64,000 bases of DNA from Streptomyces albidoflavus (GTDB lineage: Bacteria > Actinomycetota > Actinomycetes > Streptomycetales > Streptomycetaceae). The translations under genes and the position numbers were made by a program. Where the stretch lies: positions 1-64,000 of the forward strand of contig NZ_JOII01000026.1 in the NCBI RefSeq assembly GCF_000719955.1, written 5' to 3'. How positions within the stretch are numbered: position 1 is the first letter of the stretch; the number at the start of each line of letters is the position of its first letter. A model generated the notes under the pieces. The model saw only the letters and a list, made by a program, of their open reading frames with translations, did not search any database and was not told the origin of the DNA. Below are positions 53,406-61,353 of the stretch, in pieces.

Positions 53406-54371
53406 TCAGCTCTCCCGGAGCCGGACCGGCAGCGGGCGCAGCGCCTCGCGCAGGGCGGCGGCCAGTTCCTCGTACTCGTGGGTGCGGGCCGCGCCCGAGC
53501 GCAGGACCAGGCCGACCCGGCGGCTCGGGGCCGGGTCGGTGAAGGTGCCGGTGAGCAGCTGGGAGCTGCGGCCCGCCTCGACCTTGAGGGCGGTGCGGGG
53601 GAGCAGGGTGACGCCCAGTCCGCCCGCCACCAGCTGGACCAGGGTGGCGAGGCCGGCCGCGCTGGTGGTGACCGGGCGGTCGGTGCGGCCGGCGTCGCGG
53701 CAGACATCCAGGGCCTGGTCGCGCAGGCAGTGCCCCTCGTCGAGGAGGAGCAGGTCGACCTCGCGCAGCGCCTCGCGGGGGACGCCCTCGCGCCCGCCGA
53801 GCGGGTGGTCGAGCGGGGTGAGCAGGACGAAGTCCTCGTCGAAGAGCGGGAGTTCGGTCAGGCCGGGGACGCCGAGCGGGGTGGCGAGCAGCAGCAGGTC
53901 CAGGCGCCCGGCGAGCAGGCCCTCGACCAGGGAGGCGGTCTGCTCCTCGTGGACCTGGAGTTCCAGCTTCGGGTAGGCGGTGCGGACCAGGCGCAGGACG
54001 GTCGGCAGCAGGTAGGGCGCGACGGTGGGGATGACGCCGAGGCGGACGGTGCCGGTGAAGGGGGCGCGGACCGCCTCGGCCTCCTCCAGCAGCGAGCCGA
54101 CCTCGGTGAGGACGGCCTTGGCGCGCGGGGCGAGGCGTTCTCCGGCGGGGGAGAGGAGGACCCGGCGGGTGGTGCGCTCCAGCAGGGTGACGCCGAGGAT
54201 CTCCTCCAGGGTGGAGACGGCGCCGGAGAGCGCGGGCTGGCTCATCCCGAGGGCGGCGGCCGCGTCCCGGAAGTGCAGGTGCTCGGCGACGGCGGCGAAG
54301 GCCCGGAGCTGGGCGAGGGTGGGTCCCTTGGCGGCGCGGCCGGGGCGGGCCGGGGCGGTGCTGTGGTGCAT
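53406..54371 (-). CDS. oxyR: OxyR-type hydrogen-peroxide sensor (LysR family)
   Basis: A 321-residue LysR-family regulator. The winged helix-turn-helix (about 18-78, ALGMSQPALSGAVSTLEEILG) is followed by a periplasmic-binding-like sensor domain. The redox cysteines are Cys215 in DEGHCLRD and Cys224 in LDVCRD, nine residues apart as in E. coli OxyR (199/208). It is divergent from ahpC-ahpD, its classical target in streptomycetes. Peroxide oxidises the cysteines and converts it to an activator. The ATG at 54371 gives a short leader before the DNA-binding domain. Confidence 0.95.
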   Translation of the reverse strand: MHHSTAPARPGRAAKGPTLAQLRAFAAVAEHLHFRDAAAALGMSQPALSGAVSTLEEILGVTLLERTTRRVLLSPAGERLAPRAKAVLTEVGSLLEEAEAVRAPFTGTVRLGVIPTVAPYLLPTVLRLVRTAYPKLELQVHEEQTASLVEGLLAGRLDLLLLATPLGVPGLTELPLFDEDFVLLTPLDHPLGGREGVPREALREVDLLLLDEGHCLRDQALDVCRDAGRTDRPVTTSAAGLATLVQLVAGGLGVTLLPRTALKVEAGRSSQLLTGTFTDPAPSRRVGLVLRSGAARTHEYEELAAALREALRPLPVRLRES

Positions 54372-54788
54372 GGGGCTCAGGGTCTCCGGCCGGTGCTGCG
54401 GTGTGACGAGGGTGGCGTCGGCGATGCCGCCCGCCGGTGCTCCAGCCTACGGGCGCGGGTGGGCGGGGCGCCGGTGACGCCTGCCACGTCGCAGGGGTCC
54501 GCTCGGCCCTTTTCGATGCGGAGGGTGACCGTTCCGGGTGGCACTCAGGGCATGGAATGATGCGTTCCGATCGGTTGCCGACCGTGTTCCGCCGTCGGGA
54601 GCCGACGGCGCGTCGCTCGCGGCCGTTTCTCCCGGCTCCGGCAACATGCGGGAAAACCGCTGGTGACCTGCGGGCAACTGATTCGTTCGCCCTATCGGTG
54701 GAACGGAACTGATCGATTTCTCTGCATGATCTCCCGTGTGGCACGCTGGGCCACAGTCCAACCCCTCAGTACCAAACGGAGGACCACA
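54372..54788. promoter_or_regulatory. oxyR-ahpC divergent regulatory region
   Basis: 417 bases without a gene. The AT-richest part (54670-54750) holds CTATCGGTGGAACGGAACTGATCGAT (split across about 54691-54716), with ATCG/CGAT half-sites in dyad arrangement that could bind OxyR upstream of the ahpC promoter. A GGAGG lies just before the ahpC GTG. The exact operator cannot be fixed by eye. Confidence 0.4.
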
Positions 54789-55343
54789 GTGCTCACTGTC
54801 GGTGACAAGTTCCCCGAGTTCGACCTCACGGCCTGCGTCTCGCTGGAGAAGGGCAAGGAGTTCGAGCAGATCAACCACAAGACCTACGAGGGCAAGTGGA
54901 AGATCGTCTTCGCGTGGCCGAAGGACTTCACCTTCGTCTGCCCGACCGAGATCGCCGCGTTCGGCAAGCTGAACGAGGAGTTCGCCGACCGTGACGCGCA
55001 GGTCCTCGGCTTCTCGGGTGACTCGGAGTTCGTGCACCACGCCTGGCGCAAGGACCACCCGGACCTGACCGACCTGCCCTTCCCGATGCTGGCCGACTCG
55101 AAGCACGAGCTCATGCGTGACCTCGGCATCGAGGGCGAGGACGGCTTCGCCCAGCGCGCCGTCTTCATCGTCGACCAGAACAACGAGATCCAGTTCACCA
55201 TGGTGACCGCGGGCTCCGTCGGCCGTAACCCGAAGGAGGTCCTCCGGGTCCTCGACGCCCTCCAGACGGACGAGCTCTGCCCGTGCAACTGGACCCAGGG
55301 CGACGAGACCCTGGACCCGGTCGCGCTCCTCTCGGGCGAGTGA
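54789..55343 (+). CDS. ahpC: Alkyl hydroperoxide reductase AhpC (peroxiredoxin)
   Basis: A 184-residue two-Cys peroxiredoxin. The peroxidatic Cys51 is in DFTFVCPTE, and two C-terminal cysteines, Cys164 and Cys166 (ELCPCNW), match the three-cysteine arrangement of mycobacterial AhpC. It reduces alkyl peroxides and peroxynitrite and is re-reduced by AhpD. GTG 54789 has GGAGG upstream and matches the conserved start LTVGDKFPEFDL. ahpD begins nine bases after the stop. Regulated by the divergent OxyR. Confidence 0.97.
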   Translation: MLTVGDKFPEFDLTACVSLEKGKEFEQINHKTYEGKWKIVFAWPKDFTFVCPTEIAAFGKLNEEFADRDAQVLGFSGDSEFVHHAWRKDHPDLTDLPFPMLADSKHELMRDLGIEGEDGFAQRAVFIVDQNNEIQFTMVTAGSVGRNPKEVLRVLDALQTDELCPCNWTQGDETLDPVALLSGE

Positions 55344-55352
55344 GGTAATCCC

Positions 55353-55889
55353 ATGGCTCTCGACGCACTCAAGTCCGCCATACCGGACTTCGCCAAGGAC
55401 CTGAAGCTCAACCTGGGCTCCGTCATCGGCAACAGCCCGCTCCCGCAGCAGCAGCTGTGGGGCACCGTGCTGGCCTGCGCGATCGCCTCGCGCTCGCCGA
55501 AGGTGCTCAGCGAGCTGGAGCCGGAGGCCAAGGAGAACCTGTCGCCCGAGGCGTACCAGGCCGCCAAGTCCGCCGCCGCCATCATGGCGATGAACAACGT
55601 CTTCTACCGGACCCGGCACCTGCTGTCGGACCCCGAGTACGGGACGCTCCGCGCCGGTCTGCGGATGAACGTCATCGGCAACCCGGGCGTGGAGAAGGTC
55701 GACTTCGAGCTCTGGTCGCTCGCGGTCTCCGCCATCAACGGCTGCGGCCAGTGCCTCGACTCGCACGAGCAGGTGCTCCGCAAGGCCGGTGTCGACCGCG
55801 AGACGATCCAGGAGGCCGTGAAGATCGCCGCCGTCCTGCAGGCCGTCGGCGCGACCCTCGACTCCGAGGCGGTCCTGGCGGGCGCGTGA
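55353..55889 (+). CDS. ahpD: Alkyl hydroperoxide reductase AhpD
   Basis: A 178-residue AhpD-fold protein with the thiol relay motif Cys131-Gly-Gln-Cys134 and the catalytic His138 in CGQCLDSHE, plus the conserved glutamate upstream. It takes electrons from a lipoyl-protein/dihydrolipoamide dehydrogenase system to reduce AhpC. It is the second gene of the ahpCD operon, ended by a very strong hairpin. Confidence 0.97.
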   Translation: MALDALKSAIPDFAKDLKLNLGSVIGNSPLPQQQLWGTVLACAIASRSPKVLSELEPEAKENLSPEAYQAAKSAAAIMAMNNVFYRTRHLLSDPEYGTLRAGLRMNVIGNPGVEKVDFELWSLAVSAINGCGQCLDSHEQVLRKAGVDRETIQEAVKIAAVLQAVGATLDSEAVLAGA

Positions 55890-55922
55890 CGCGCTCCCGG
55901 TGACCCCGGATCAGGCAGCTGT

Positions 55923-55966
55923 ACGCAGGGGAGCCCCCACCGATTCCGGTGGGGGCTCCCCTGCGT
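55923..55966. terminator. 19-bp perfect bidirectional terminator
   Basis: ACGCAGGGGAGCCCCCACC (55923-55941) and its exact complement (55948-55966) around a six-base loop serve both ahpD and the convergent ABC permease gene. Confidence 0.9.
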
Positions 55967-55988
55967 CGTCCGTACCCGGCCGCGCGGG

Positions 55989-58409
55989 TCACTCGGTGCG
56001 CAGGCCCTCCGGCCGGGTCATCCGCAGCAGCGGCGGCAGGGAGGCGAGGGTGATCAGCACGATCACCCCGGCGCCGGTCAGCGCGTACGGCCAGAAGACC
56101 CACCAGGACTGGACGGGCTTGTCGATCACCCCGGTCATCACCTTGCCGAGGCCGAGCCCGCCCAGTACCGCGACCCCGATGCCGAGGACGACCGGGACGG
56201 CCGTCTGCCACAGCGTGGAGAGGGCCAGCGTCCGGCGCGGGGTGCCGAAGGCGGCCAGGGCGGCCAGCACCCGGCGGCGCTCCCGCAGCTGCTCGATGGT
56301 GGAGACCAGCAGCGAGGCCGCGATCAGCACCAGCAGCACCGAGGCGCCGACCATCAGGGCGGTCTGGGCGCTGGCGTAGTTGCGGTCCCGGGTGACGGCG
56401 ACGAAGTTGGTGACCCGCATCGTCGGGTCGATGGCGGCGGCGGTGTTGCGCACGTGTTCCACGCCGTCCGGGACCGACGGGTCCAGCTTGATCATGGCGG
56501 TGGTCATCGCCGGGGCGCGCTCCAGCTCCTTGCCGATGGCGCCCGGGGTGGCGTAGATGCCGTCCCGGTGGTTGCCGCCCGGGTCCTTCCGGGTGCGGAC
56601 CACGGGGCTGTCGGCGGGGAGGGTCCAGAGGATCTCGCCGGCCGGCCGGTGGCCGCGGGTCTCGGCGTCCTCCGGGTTGTCGCCGAGGTTGACCGGCTTG
56701 CCGGGGCGGGCCGACTGGTCGACCCAGGCGTTCATCTCCTCGTCCGGGCTGTGCGCGACGAAGGTGTCCCCGTCCGCGCACCGGTCGATCCGGGCCAGCT
56801 CGCGCAGGGTGGCGCAGTCGGCGATGTGCAGCTCGGTGGTGGGGCGGATGTCGCCCTCGTACGCGCCCGGCCGGGTCGCGTAGACGTTGACCGTGCCGAT
56901 GACCTTCCGGACGCCCTCGGTGGCGCGGAAGTCGGCGATCATCCGCTGGGCCAGCGCGCCGTCGGCGTGGTTGGTGGCGACGCCGACCTCGGCGCGGGCC
57001 GGGTCCTGGCCGGTGAGCTTGATGAAGTCCTCGTGCATCGAACCGAGGAGCATCTGGATGGCGATGGCCCCCGCCACGGCCACCGTGATCCCGCCGACCG
57101 CCCGCGAGACGGAGCCGCTCTCCAGCTGGAGCCGGCGGGTGGCGAGCTGCCAGGGGACGGGGCCGCCGCGCAGCCGGCGGACGACCGCCTCGACCGCCCA
57201 GGGGAGCAGCGCGATCAGGCCGATCAGCACCAGCGCGCTGCCGGCGCCGATCACGTACTCGCTGTACATGACGGTGTAGAAGTTGACGTCCCCGCTGAAC
57301 GGGAGCAGCAGGGCGACGCCGAGCACCGGCAGCAGCAGGCGCCACCACAGGCGGCGGCGGCGCGGCTTGGTGTGGCGGACCACGCCGAGCGGTTCGATCG
57401 CCACCGACTTGAGCGAGACGAGCGTGACCAGCACCGCCGCCAGCGGCACCCCGAGGACGACCACCAGGCCGAGCAGCGGGTCCGGCACCAGGTCGCCCGC
57501 GAAGACGCCGACGTCCCACACCTCGACGTACTGGGCCGGCGGCCGCAGCGCCAGGAAGAGGGCGGCGCCCACGGCGAGGCCCAGCAGCGCGCCGCCGAGT
57601 GCCTCGCCGGCCGCGATCCGGCGGACGGTGGGCCGGTCGGCGCCGACCAGGCGCAGCGCGGCGAGCCGCCGGTCGCGCCGCTCGCCGCCGAAGCGGACGG
57701 CGGTGGCGATGAAGACCGCGACGGGGGTGAGCAGCACCACGCACATCAGCGTGATCAGGATGATCAGCGCGGGGGCCAGGTCGTCCCCCTCGGAGGCCAG
57801 GCCGAACCCGTCGGTGCGGGCGGCCTTCCCCGGGGCGAGCGCGTCGTGGCCGGCGTAGAAGAGGAGTTCGCCCGGGTTGACCAGCCCCGCGTCGCCGATG
57901 GTGCCGACGATCTTCTGGGGCAGGCGCTCGCGGAGCAGGGCGCCCTCCTCGGTGCCCAGCAGGTCGCGCAGGGCGGGCGAGGCGTACATCTCGCCGTCGG
58001 CGGGGAGTCCGGGCAGGCCCGGCGGGAGCGCCGGGGCCTTCCCCTCGGCCTTGAGGTACGTGCCCCAGATCGTCTCGGAGCGGTAGTCGGACTCCGCGGT
58101 GGAGTAGAGCACCGTGGAGTCGGAGCGCGCGGGGCTCTCCGGGTCGAGCGTCGCGGAGGCGGTACGGGCGTCGCCGCGGGCTGCGCGTTCGGCGAGCAGG
58201 TGCGGGGTGCTGGCGGCACCGAGCAGCACGGCGACGGCGGCGCCGACCCCCGCGGCGGTCAGCAGGGTGCGCGACCAGCCCTCGCGGCCGCCGCCGAAGG
58301 CGAACCGCAGGCCGGTCAGCAGGTCCTGGAGCCAGGTGCTGCGGCCGGAGCCGCGCGGGGTGGAGGGGAGCGGCGGCGCGGGGGCCGCCTGCGGAGCGGT
58401 GGTCGTCAC
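55989..58409 (-). CDS. ABC transporter permease, FtsX/MacB type
   Basis: An 806-residue permease with ten or so membrane helices. It has two FtsX-type cores separated by a large extracytoplasmic domain (about 480-650). Each FtsX block is followed by short helices (LITLMCVVLLTPVAVFIATAVRF; VGASVLLVLIAASLLVSTIEQLRERRR). Transporters of this build, with a single ATPase, export lipids, lipoproteins or antimicrobial peptides. GTG 58409 overlaps the ATPase stop (GTGA); the upstream ATG 58433 would lie inside the ATPase gene. Last gene of the PadR-controlled operon. Confidence 0.88.
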   Translation of the reverse strand: MTTTAPQAAPAPPLPSTPRGSGRSTWLQDLLTGLRFAFGGGREGWSRTLLTAAGVGAAVAVLLGAASTPHLLAERAARGDARTASATLDPESPARSDSTVLYSTAESDYRSETIWGTYLKAEGKAPALPPGLPGLPADGEMYASPALRDLLGTEEGALLRERLPQKIVGTIGDAGLVNPGELLFYAGHDALAPGKAARTDGFGLASEGDDLAPALIILITLMCVVLLTPVAVFIATAVRFGGERRDRRLAALRLVGADRPTVRRIAAGEALGGALLGLAVGAALFLALRPPAQYVEVWDVGVFAGDLVPDPLLGLVVVLGVPLAAVLVTLVSLKSVAIEPLGVVRHTKPRRRRLWWRLLLPVLGVALLLPFSGDVNFYTVMYSEYVIGAGSALVLIGLIALLPWAVEAVVRRLRGGPVPWQLATRRLQLESGSVSRAVGGITVAVAGAIAIQMLLGSMHEDFIKLTGQDPARAEVGVATNHADGALAQRMIADFRATEGVRKVIGTVNVYATRPGAYEGDIRPTTELHIADCATLRELARIDRCADGDTFVAHSPDEEMNAWVDQSARPGKPVNLGDNPEDAETRGHRPAGEILWTLPADSPVVRTRKDPGGNHRDGIYATPGAIGKELERAPAMTTAMIKLDPSVPDGVEHVRNTAAAIDPTMRVTNFVAVTRDRNYASAQTALMVGASVLLVLIAASLLVSTIEQLRERRRVLAALAAFGTPRRTLALSTLWQTAVPVVLGIGVAVLGGLGLGKVMTGVIDKPVQSWWVFWPYALTGAGVIVLITLASLPPLLRMTRPEGLRTE

Positions 58410-59128
58410 GCGTACCGCTCCATGTCCCGGCACCGGCCGTCGCGGACGACGATCTCGCGGTCGGAGTAGGCGGCCACCCGGTTCTCGTGGGTGACCAGGA
58501 CGACGGCGGTGCCGGCCGCCCGGGCGGCCTCGGTGAGCAGTTCCATGACCCGCTCGCCGTTGAGGGAGTCGAGGGCGCCGGTCGGCTCGTCGGCGAAGAG
58601 CACGCGCGGGGCGGTGACCAGCGCGCGGGCCACCGCGACCCGCTGGCCCTGGCCGCCGGAGACCTCGCCGGGCCGGTGGTCGCGGACGTCGTCCACCTCC
58701 AGCCGCTCCAGCCAGGAGGCGGCGGCGGCCTCGGCGGCCTTGCGCCGCACCCCGTTGAGCCTGAGCGGCAGCGCCACGTTCTCCACGCAGGTCAGCTCGG
58801 GGACGAGCTGGCCGAACTGGAAGACGAAGCCGAACTCGGTACGGCGCAGGGCCGACAGGCGCTGGTCGGGCAGGCCGGCGATCTCGGCGCCCTGGTAGGT
58901 GAGGGAGCCGCTGTCCGGGCGGACGATCCCGGCGAGGCAGTGCAGCAGCGTGGACTTGCCGGAGCCGGAGGGCCCCATCACCGCGACCACCTCGCCCGCG
59001 TGGATGGAGAAGTCGGCGCCGTCCAGCGCGGTGGTCTGCCCGTACGTCTTGTGCAGTCCGCTCGCGGCGAGCAGCGACCCGGCCGGGGCGGGGGCGGTCG
59101 CGGGGGCCTCGGGGAAGGGGGCACTCAC
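58406..59128 (-). CDS. ABC transporter ATPase, LolD/MacB type
   Basis: A 240-residue nucleotide-binding subunit. Walker A is GPSGSGKSTLLHCLAG near residue 52, the Q loop is FVFQFGQLVPEL, the signature is VSGGQGQRVAVARAL, and Walker B is VLFADEPTGALDS, ending with the VLVTHEN H loop. It pairs with the FtsX-type permease encoded immediately after it. The GTG start overlaps the padR stop. Complete and conserved. Confidence 0.95.
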   Translation of the reverse strand: MSAPFPEAPATAPAPAGSLLAASGLHKTYGQTTALDGADFSIHAGEVVAVMGPSGSGKSTLLHCLAGIVRPDSGSLTYQGAEIAGLPDQRLSALRRTEFGFVFQFGQLVPELTCVENVALPLRLNGVRRKAAEAAAASWLERLEVDDVRDHRPGEVSGGQGQRVAVARALVTAPRVLFADEPTGALDSLNGERVMELLTEAARAAGTAVVLVTHENRVAAYSDREIVVRDGRCRDMERYA

Positions 59129-59649
59129 GCGCCGACCGCCTTTCCGAGCGCGCCGAGGCGGGCCGCGGTCAGCTCCAGCCAGCGCAGGTCCGCCTCCAGG
59201 TGGAAGAGGGCGTGGTCGCAGATGAGTTGGTCGGCGAGGTCGCCCTGGCGCTTGCGGGCGGTCAGCGCGCGCATCAGGCGCAGGTGTTCGGCGCGCTGGG
59301 TGTCGAGCAGGTCACCGGCGTCGCGGCCGGTGAGCAGGGCGAGGACGACCTTGGTGTACAGGGTCGACTGGAGGTAGGGCTCCGGCTTCTCCGGGGTGGC
59401 GAGCCAGGTGGCGACATCGGTGATGCCCGCCTCCGTGATGGCGTACCGCTTCCGTTCGGGGCCGGCGCCCGCCTCCACGCCGTCGACCTCCACGAGGCCG
59501 TTCTTCAGCAGGCGGGACATGGTGGCGTAGACCTGGCCGTAGTGCAGGGGCCGGTCGTGGCCGAACTTGTCGTCGAAGGCGCGCTTGAGGTCGTAGCCGT
59601 GGCGGGGGCCGGACTCCAGCAGGCCGAGCAGGGTGTGACCGATGGACAT
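59125..59649 (-). CDS. PadR-family transcriptional regulator
   Basis: A 174-residue PadR regulator. The N-terminal winged helix (about 1-80) opens HTLLGLLESGPRHGYDLKRAF and includes GQVYATMSRLLKNGLVEVDG and the KRYAITEAG wing. The helical C-terminal dimerisation domain (about 90-174) contacts the ligand. PadR proteins repress divergent or downstream transporter genes until an effector binds. It is the first gene of the operon with the ABC exporter and probably autoregulates through the dyad at 59661-59673. ATG 59649 matches the conserved start. Confidence 0.92.
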   Translation of the reverse strand: MSIGHTLLGLLESGPRHGYDLKRAFDDKFGHDRPLHYGQVYATMSRLLKNGLVEVDGVEAGAGPERKRYAITEAGITDVATWLATPEKPEPYLQSTLYTKVVLALLTGRDAGDLLDTQRAEHLRLMRALTARKRQGDLADQLICDHALFHLEADLRWLELTAARLGALGKAVGA

Positions 59650-59660
59650 GGCGAGCACTG

Positions 59661-59673
59661 TACATGGGGTGTA
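59661..59673 (-). promoter_or_regulatory. Candidate PadR operator
   Basis: TACA-TGGGG-TGTA is a dyad 12 bases upstream of the padR start, flanked by GTATAC. It resembles the ATGT/ACAT half-sites known for PadR proteins and overlaps the likely -10. Confidence 0.5.
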
Positions 59674-59710
59674 TACCTGCGGTGAATAGCGGGGTGGAGG
59701 CCGGAAACGG

Positions 59711-59752
59711 CCCGAGCCGGGCGGGCCGGAGATCCGGCCCACCCGGCTCGGG
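59711..59752 (-). terminator. Terminator of the SPFH/RHH operon
   Basis: CCCGAGCCGGG-C-GGGCCGG (59711-59729) pairs with CCGGCCC-A-CCCGGCTCGGG (59734-59752), one mismatch in 19. Confidence 0.8.
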
Positions 59753-59772
59753 CGGTGTGTGCGTGGCGGCGG

Positions 59773-60036
59773 TCAGCTTCCCGCCCCGGGCTCCTCGCTC
59801 CGGGGCGGGCGGCCCCGGCGTGGCAGCGGCCCGGTGGCCCCGGGGAGGCGGCCCGCCTCCGAGAGGGCGCGGCGGAGGAGGAACTCGATCTGCGCGTTGG
59901 TGCTGCGCAGCTCGTCGGCGGCCCAGCGGGCCAGGGCGTCATGGACGAGCGGGTCGAGCCGCAGCAGGACCTGCTTGCGCTGCTGCCGGGTCCGCCGCGG
60001 CCGTTCGGCCGCTCCGTCCTCCGTCGCCCCGGTCAC
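59773..60036 (-). CDS. Small ribbon-helix-helix (Arc-like) protein, 87 aa
   Basis: The middle of this protein, KQVLLRLDPLVHDALARWA and ADELRSTNAQIEFLLRRAL, has the strand-helix-helix pattern of Arc/MetJ-type DNA-binding proteins, with a basic N-terminus and a Pro/Arg tail. Its GTG overlaps the stop of the SPFH gene (GTGA), so the two are coupled. It may be a small regulator or a membrane-associated partner of the SPFH protein. No toxin gene adjoins it. Confidence 0.75.
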   Translation of the reverse strand: MTGATEDGAAERPRRTRQQRKQVLLRLDPLVHDALARWAADELRSTNAQIEFLLRRALSEAGRLPGATGPLPRRGRPPRSEEPGAGS

Positions 60037-60983
60037 TGGTAGAGCGTGCCCGTGTTGACGACCGGCTGGGCGGACCGGTCGCCGCAGAGGACCACCATCA
60101 GATTGCTGACCATGGCGGCCTTGCGGTCGGAGTCGAGCTCCACGATGTCGTCCTCCTGGATGCGGGAGAGCGCCTGCTCGACCATGCCCACCGCGCCCTC
60201 GACGATCAGGCGGCGGGCGGCGACGACGGCACCGGCCTGCTGGCGCTGGAGCATCGCCGAGGCGATCTCCGGGGCGTAGGCGAGGTGGGTGAAGCGGGAC
60301 TCGACGATCTTGACGCCGGCCGCCTCGACCCGGGCGTGCAGCTCCACGGCGAGCTTCTCGGTGATCTCCTCGGCGTTGCCGCGCAGGGAGAGGCCGCCCT
60401 CGTCGTGGGCGTCGTAGGGGTACTCGATGGCGATGTGGCGGACGGCGGCCTCGGTCTGGGTGGAGACGAACTCCAGGAAGTCGTCCACCTCGAAGACGGC
60501 GCGGGCGGTGTCCTCGACCTTCCAGACGACGACGGCGGCCAGCTCGATCGGGTTGCCGTAGGCGTCGTTGACCTTGAGGACGGCCGTCTCGTGGTTGCGC
60601 ACCCGGGTGGAGATCTTCTCGCGGGTGGTCAGCGGGTTGACCCAGCGCAGGCCGTCGGTGCGGATGGTGCCGCGGTACCGGCCGAAGAGCTGGACGACGC
60701 GGGCCTCGCCCGGCGCCACCATGTTCAGCCCGCACATCGCGAGGAAGGCGCCGATGCCCACCAGGATGCCGACGATGATCAGCGCCGCCTTGGCGCCGTT
60801 GGCCTCGGCCGCCGCACCCAGGGCGACCAGCGCCGCGCCCGCGACCAGGCCGAGGAGGCCGAGCAGCAGGGCCATCGCCCCGCCGATGCTGTGCGCCTTG
60901 AACTCGCGGACGGACGGCTGCGGCATGGCCGGCAGGTCCGGGGTGGAGTCGTCGGCTGGGGTGTGGGAGGAGGAGGTGGTCAC
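60033..60983 (-). CDS. SPFH/Band 7 domain membrane protein (flotillin/stomatin-like)
   Basis: A 316-residue protein. A disordered N-terminus is followed by two adjacent membrane helices (about 40-90: [20 protein letters not shown] and [20 protein letters not shown]). An SPFH domain (about 95-290) has [17 protein letters not shown], the [22 protein letters not shown] segment and the coiled, Gln/Ala-rich [21 protein letters not shown]. Such proteins form membrane microdomains and scaffold proteases or transporters. I took GTG 60983 as start; the in-frame ATG 61025 would add 14 residues. First gene of a two-gene operon. Confidence 0.88.
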   Translation of the reverse strand: MTTSSSHTPADDSTPDLPAMPQPSVREFKAHSIGGAMALLLGLLGLVAGAALVALGAAAEANGAKAALIIVGILVGIGAFLAMCGLNMVAPGEARVVQLFGRYRGTIRTDGLRWVNPLTTREKISTRVRNHETAVLKVNDAYGNPIELAAVVVWKVEDTARAVFEVDDFLEFVSTQTEAAVRHIAIEYPYDAHDEGGLSLRGNAEEITEKLAVELHARVEAAGVKIVESRFTHLAYAPEIASAMLQRQQAGAVVAARRLIVEGAVGMVEQALSRIQEDDIVELDSDRKAAMVSNLMVVLCGDRSAQPVVNTGTLYQ

Positions 60984-61025
60984 GGTGTCCCCGTTTCTGT
61001 GGTCGTTCTGCTCTCGCTGGTCCAT

Positions 61026-61353
61026 CAAACTGCTATCACTTTAACGGAGGAGTGGGGTGCGCGCCAGCCCCCTTCCCCAGGCCCCTCTTTGGCCGGAAAT
61101 GGCCGGTGACAGCAACCCGGAGACCCGTTCGTGAGTCGGTTCCCTTGGCTGCGGGTGCTCATTCTCACGTCCGGAAAAGGATGGATCGGCAACCGTTTGT
61201 CCTCGGGCGCGGTGTTAGCTTTCAAAGCTGACCGGACGGGTGTGACCGCAGGGCACGGGTACCCGCCGAACGCGGATGTCCGGTCCAGCCGGGCGGGATC
61301 AGGCCCCGTACACCCCGGGGTTCTCGGAGCGGAAAGAAGCGGAGCGACTCACC
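61026..61353 (+). promoter_or_regulatory. Promoter region of the class A PBP gene, with palindrome
   Basis: No gene in these 328 bases. AGCTTT-C-AAAGCT (61217-61229) is a perfect dyad adjoining a TTAGCT -10-like hexamer (61215-61220), and a TGGCCGG direct repeat lies at about 61090-61106. The leftward SPFH promoter must also be here, around the AT-rich TATCACTTTAAC at 61033-61044. Confidence 0.45.
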
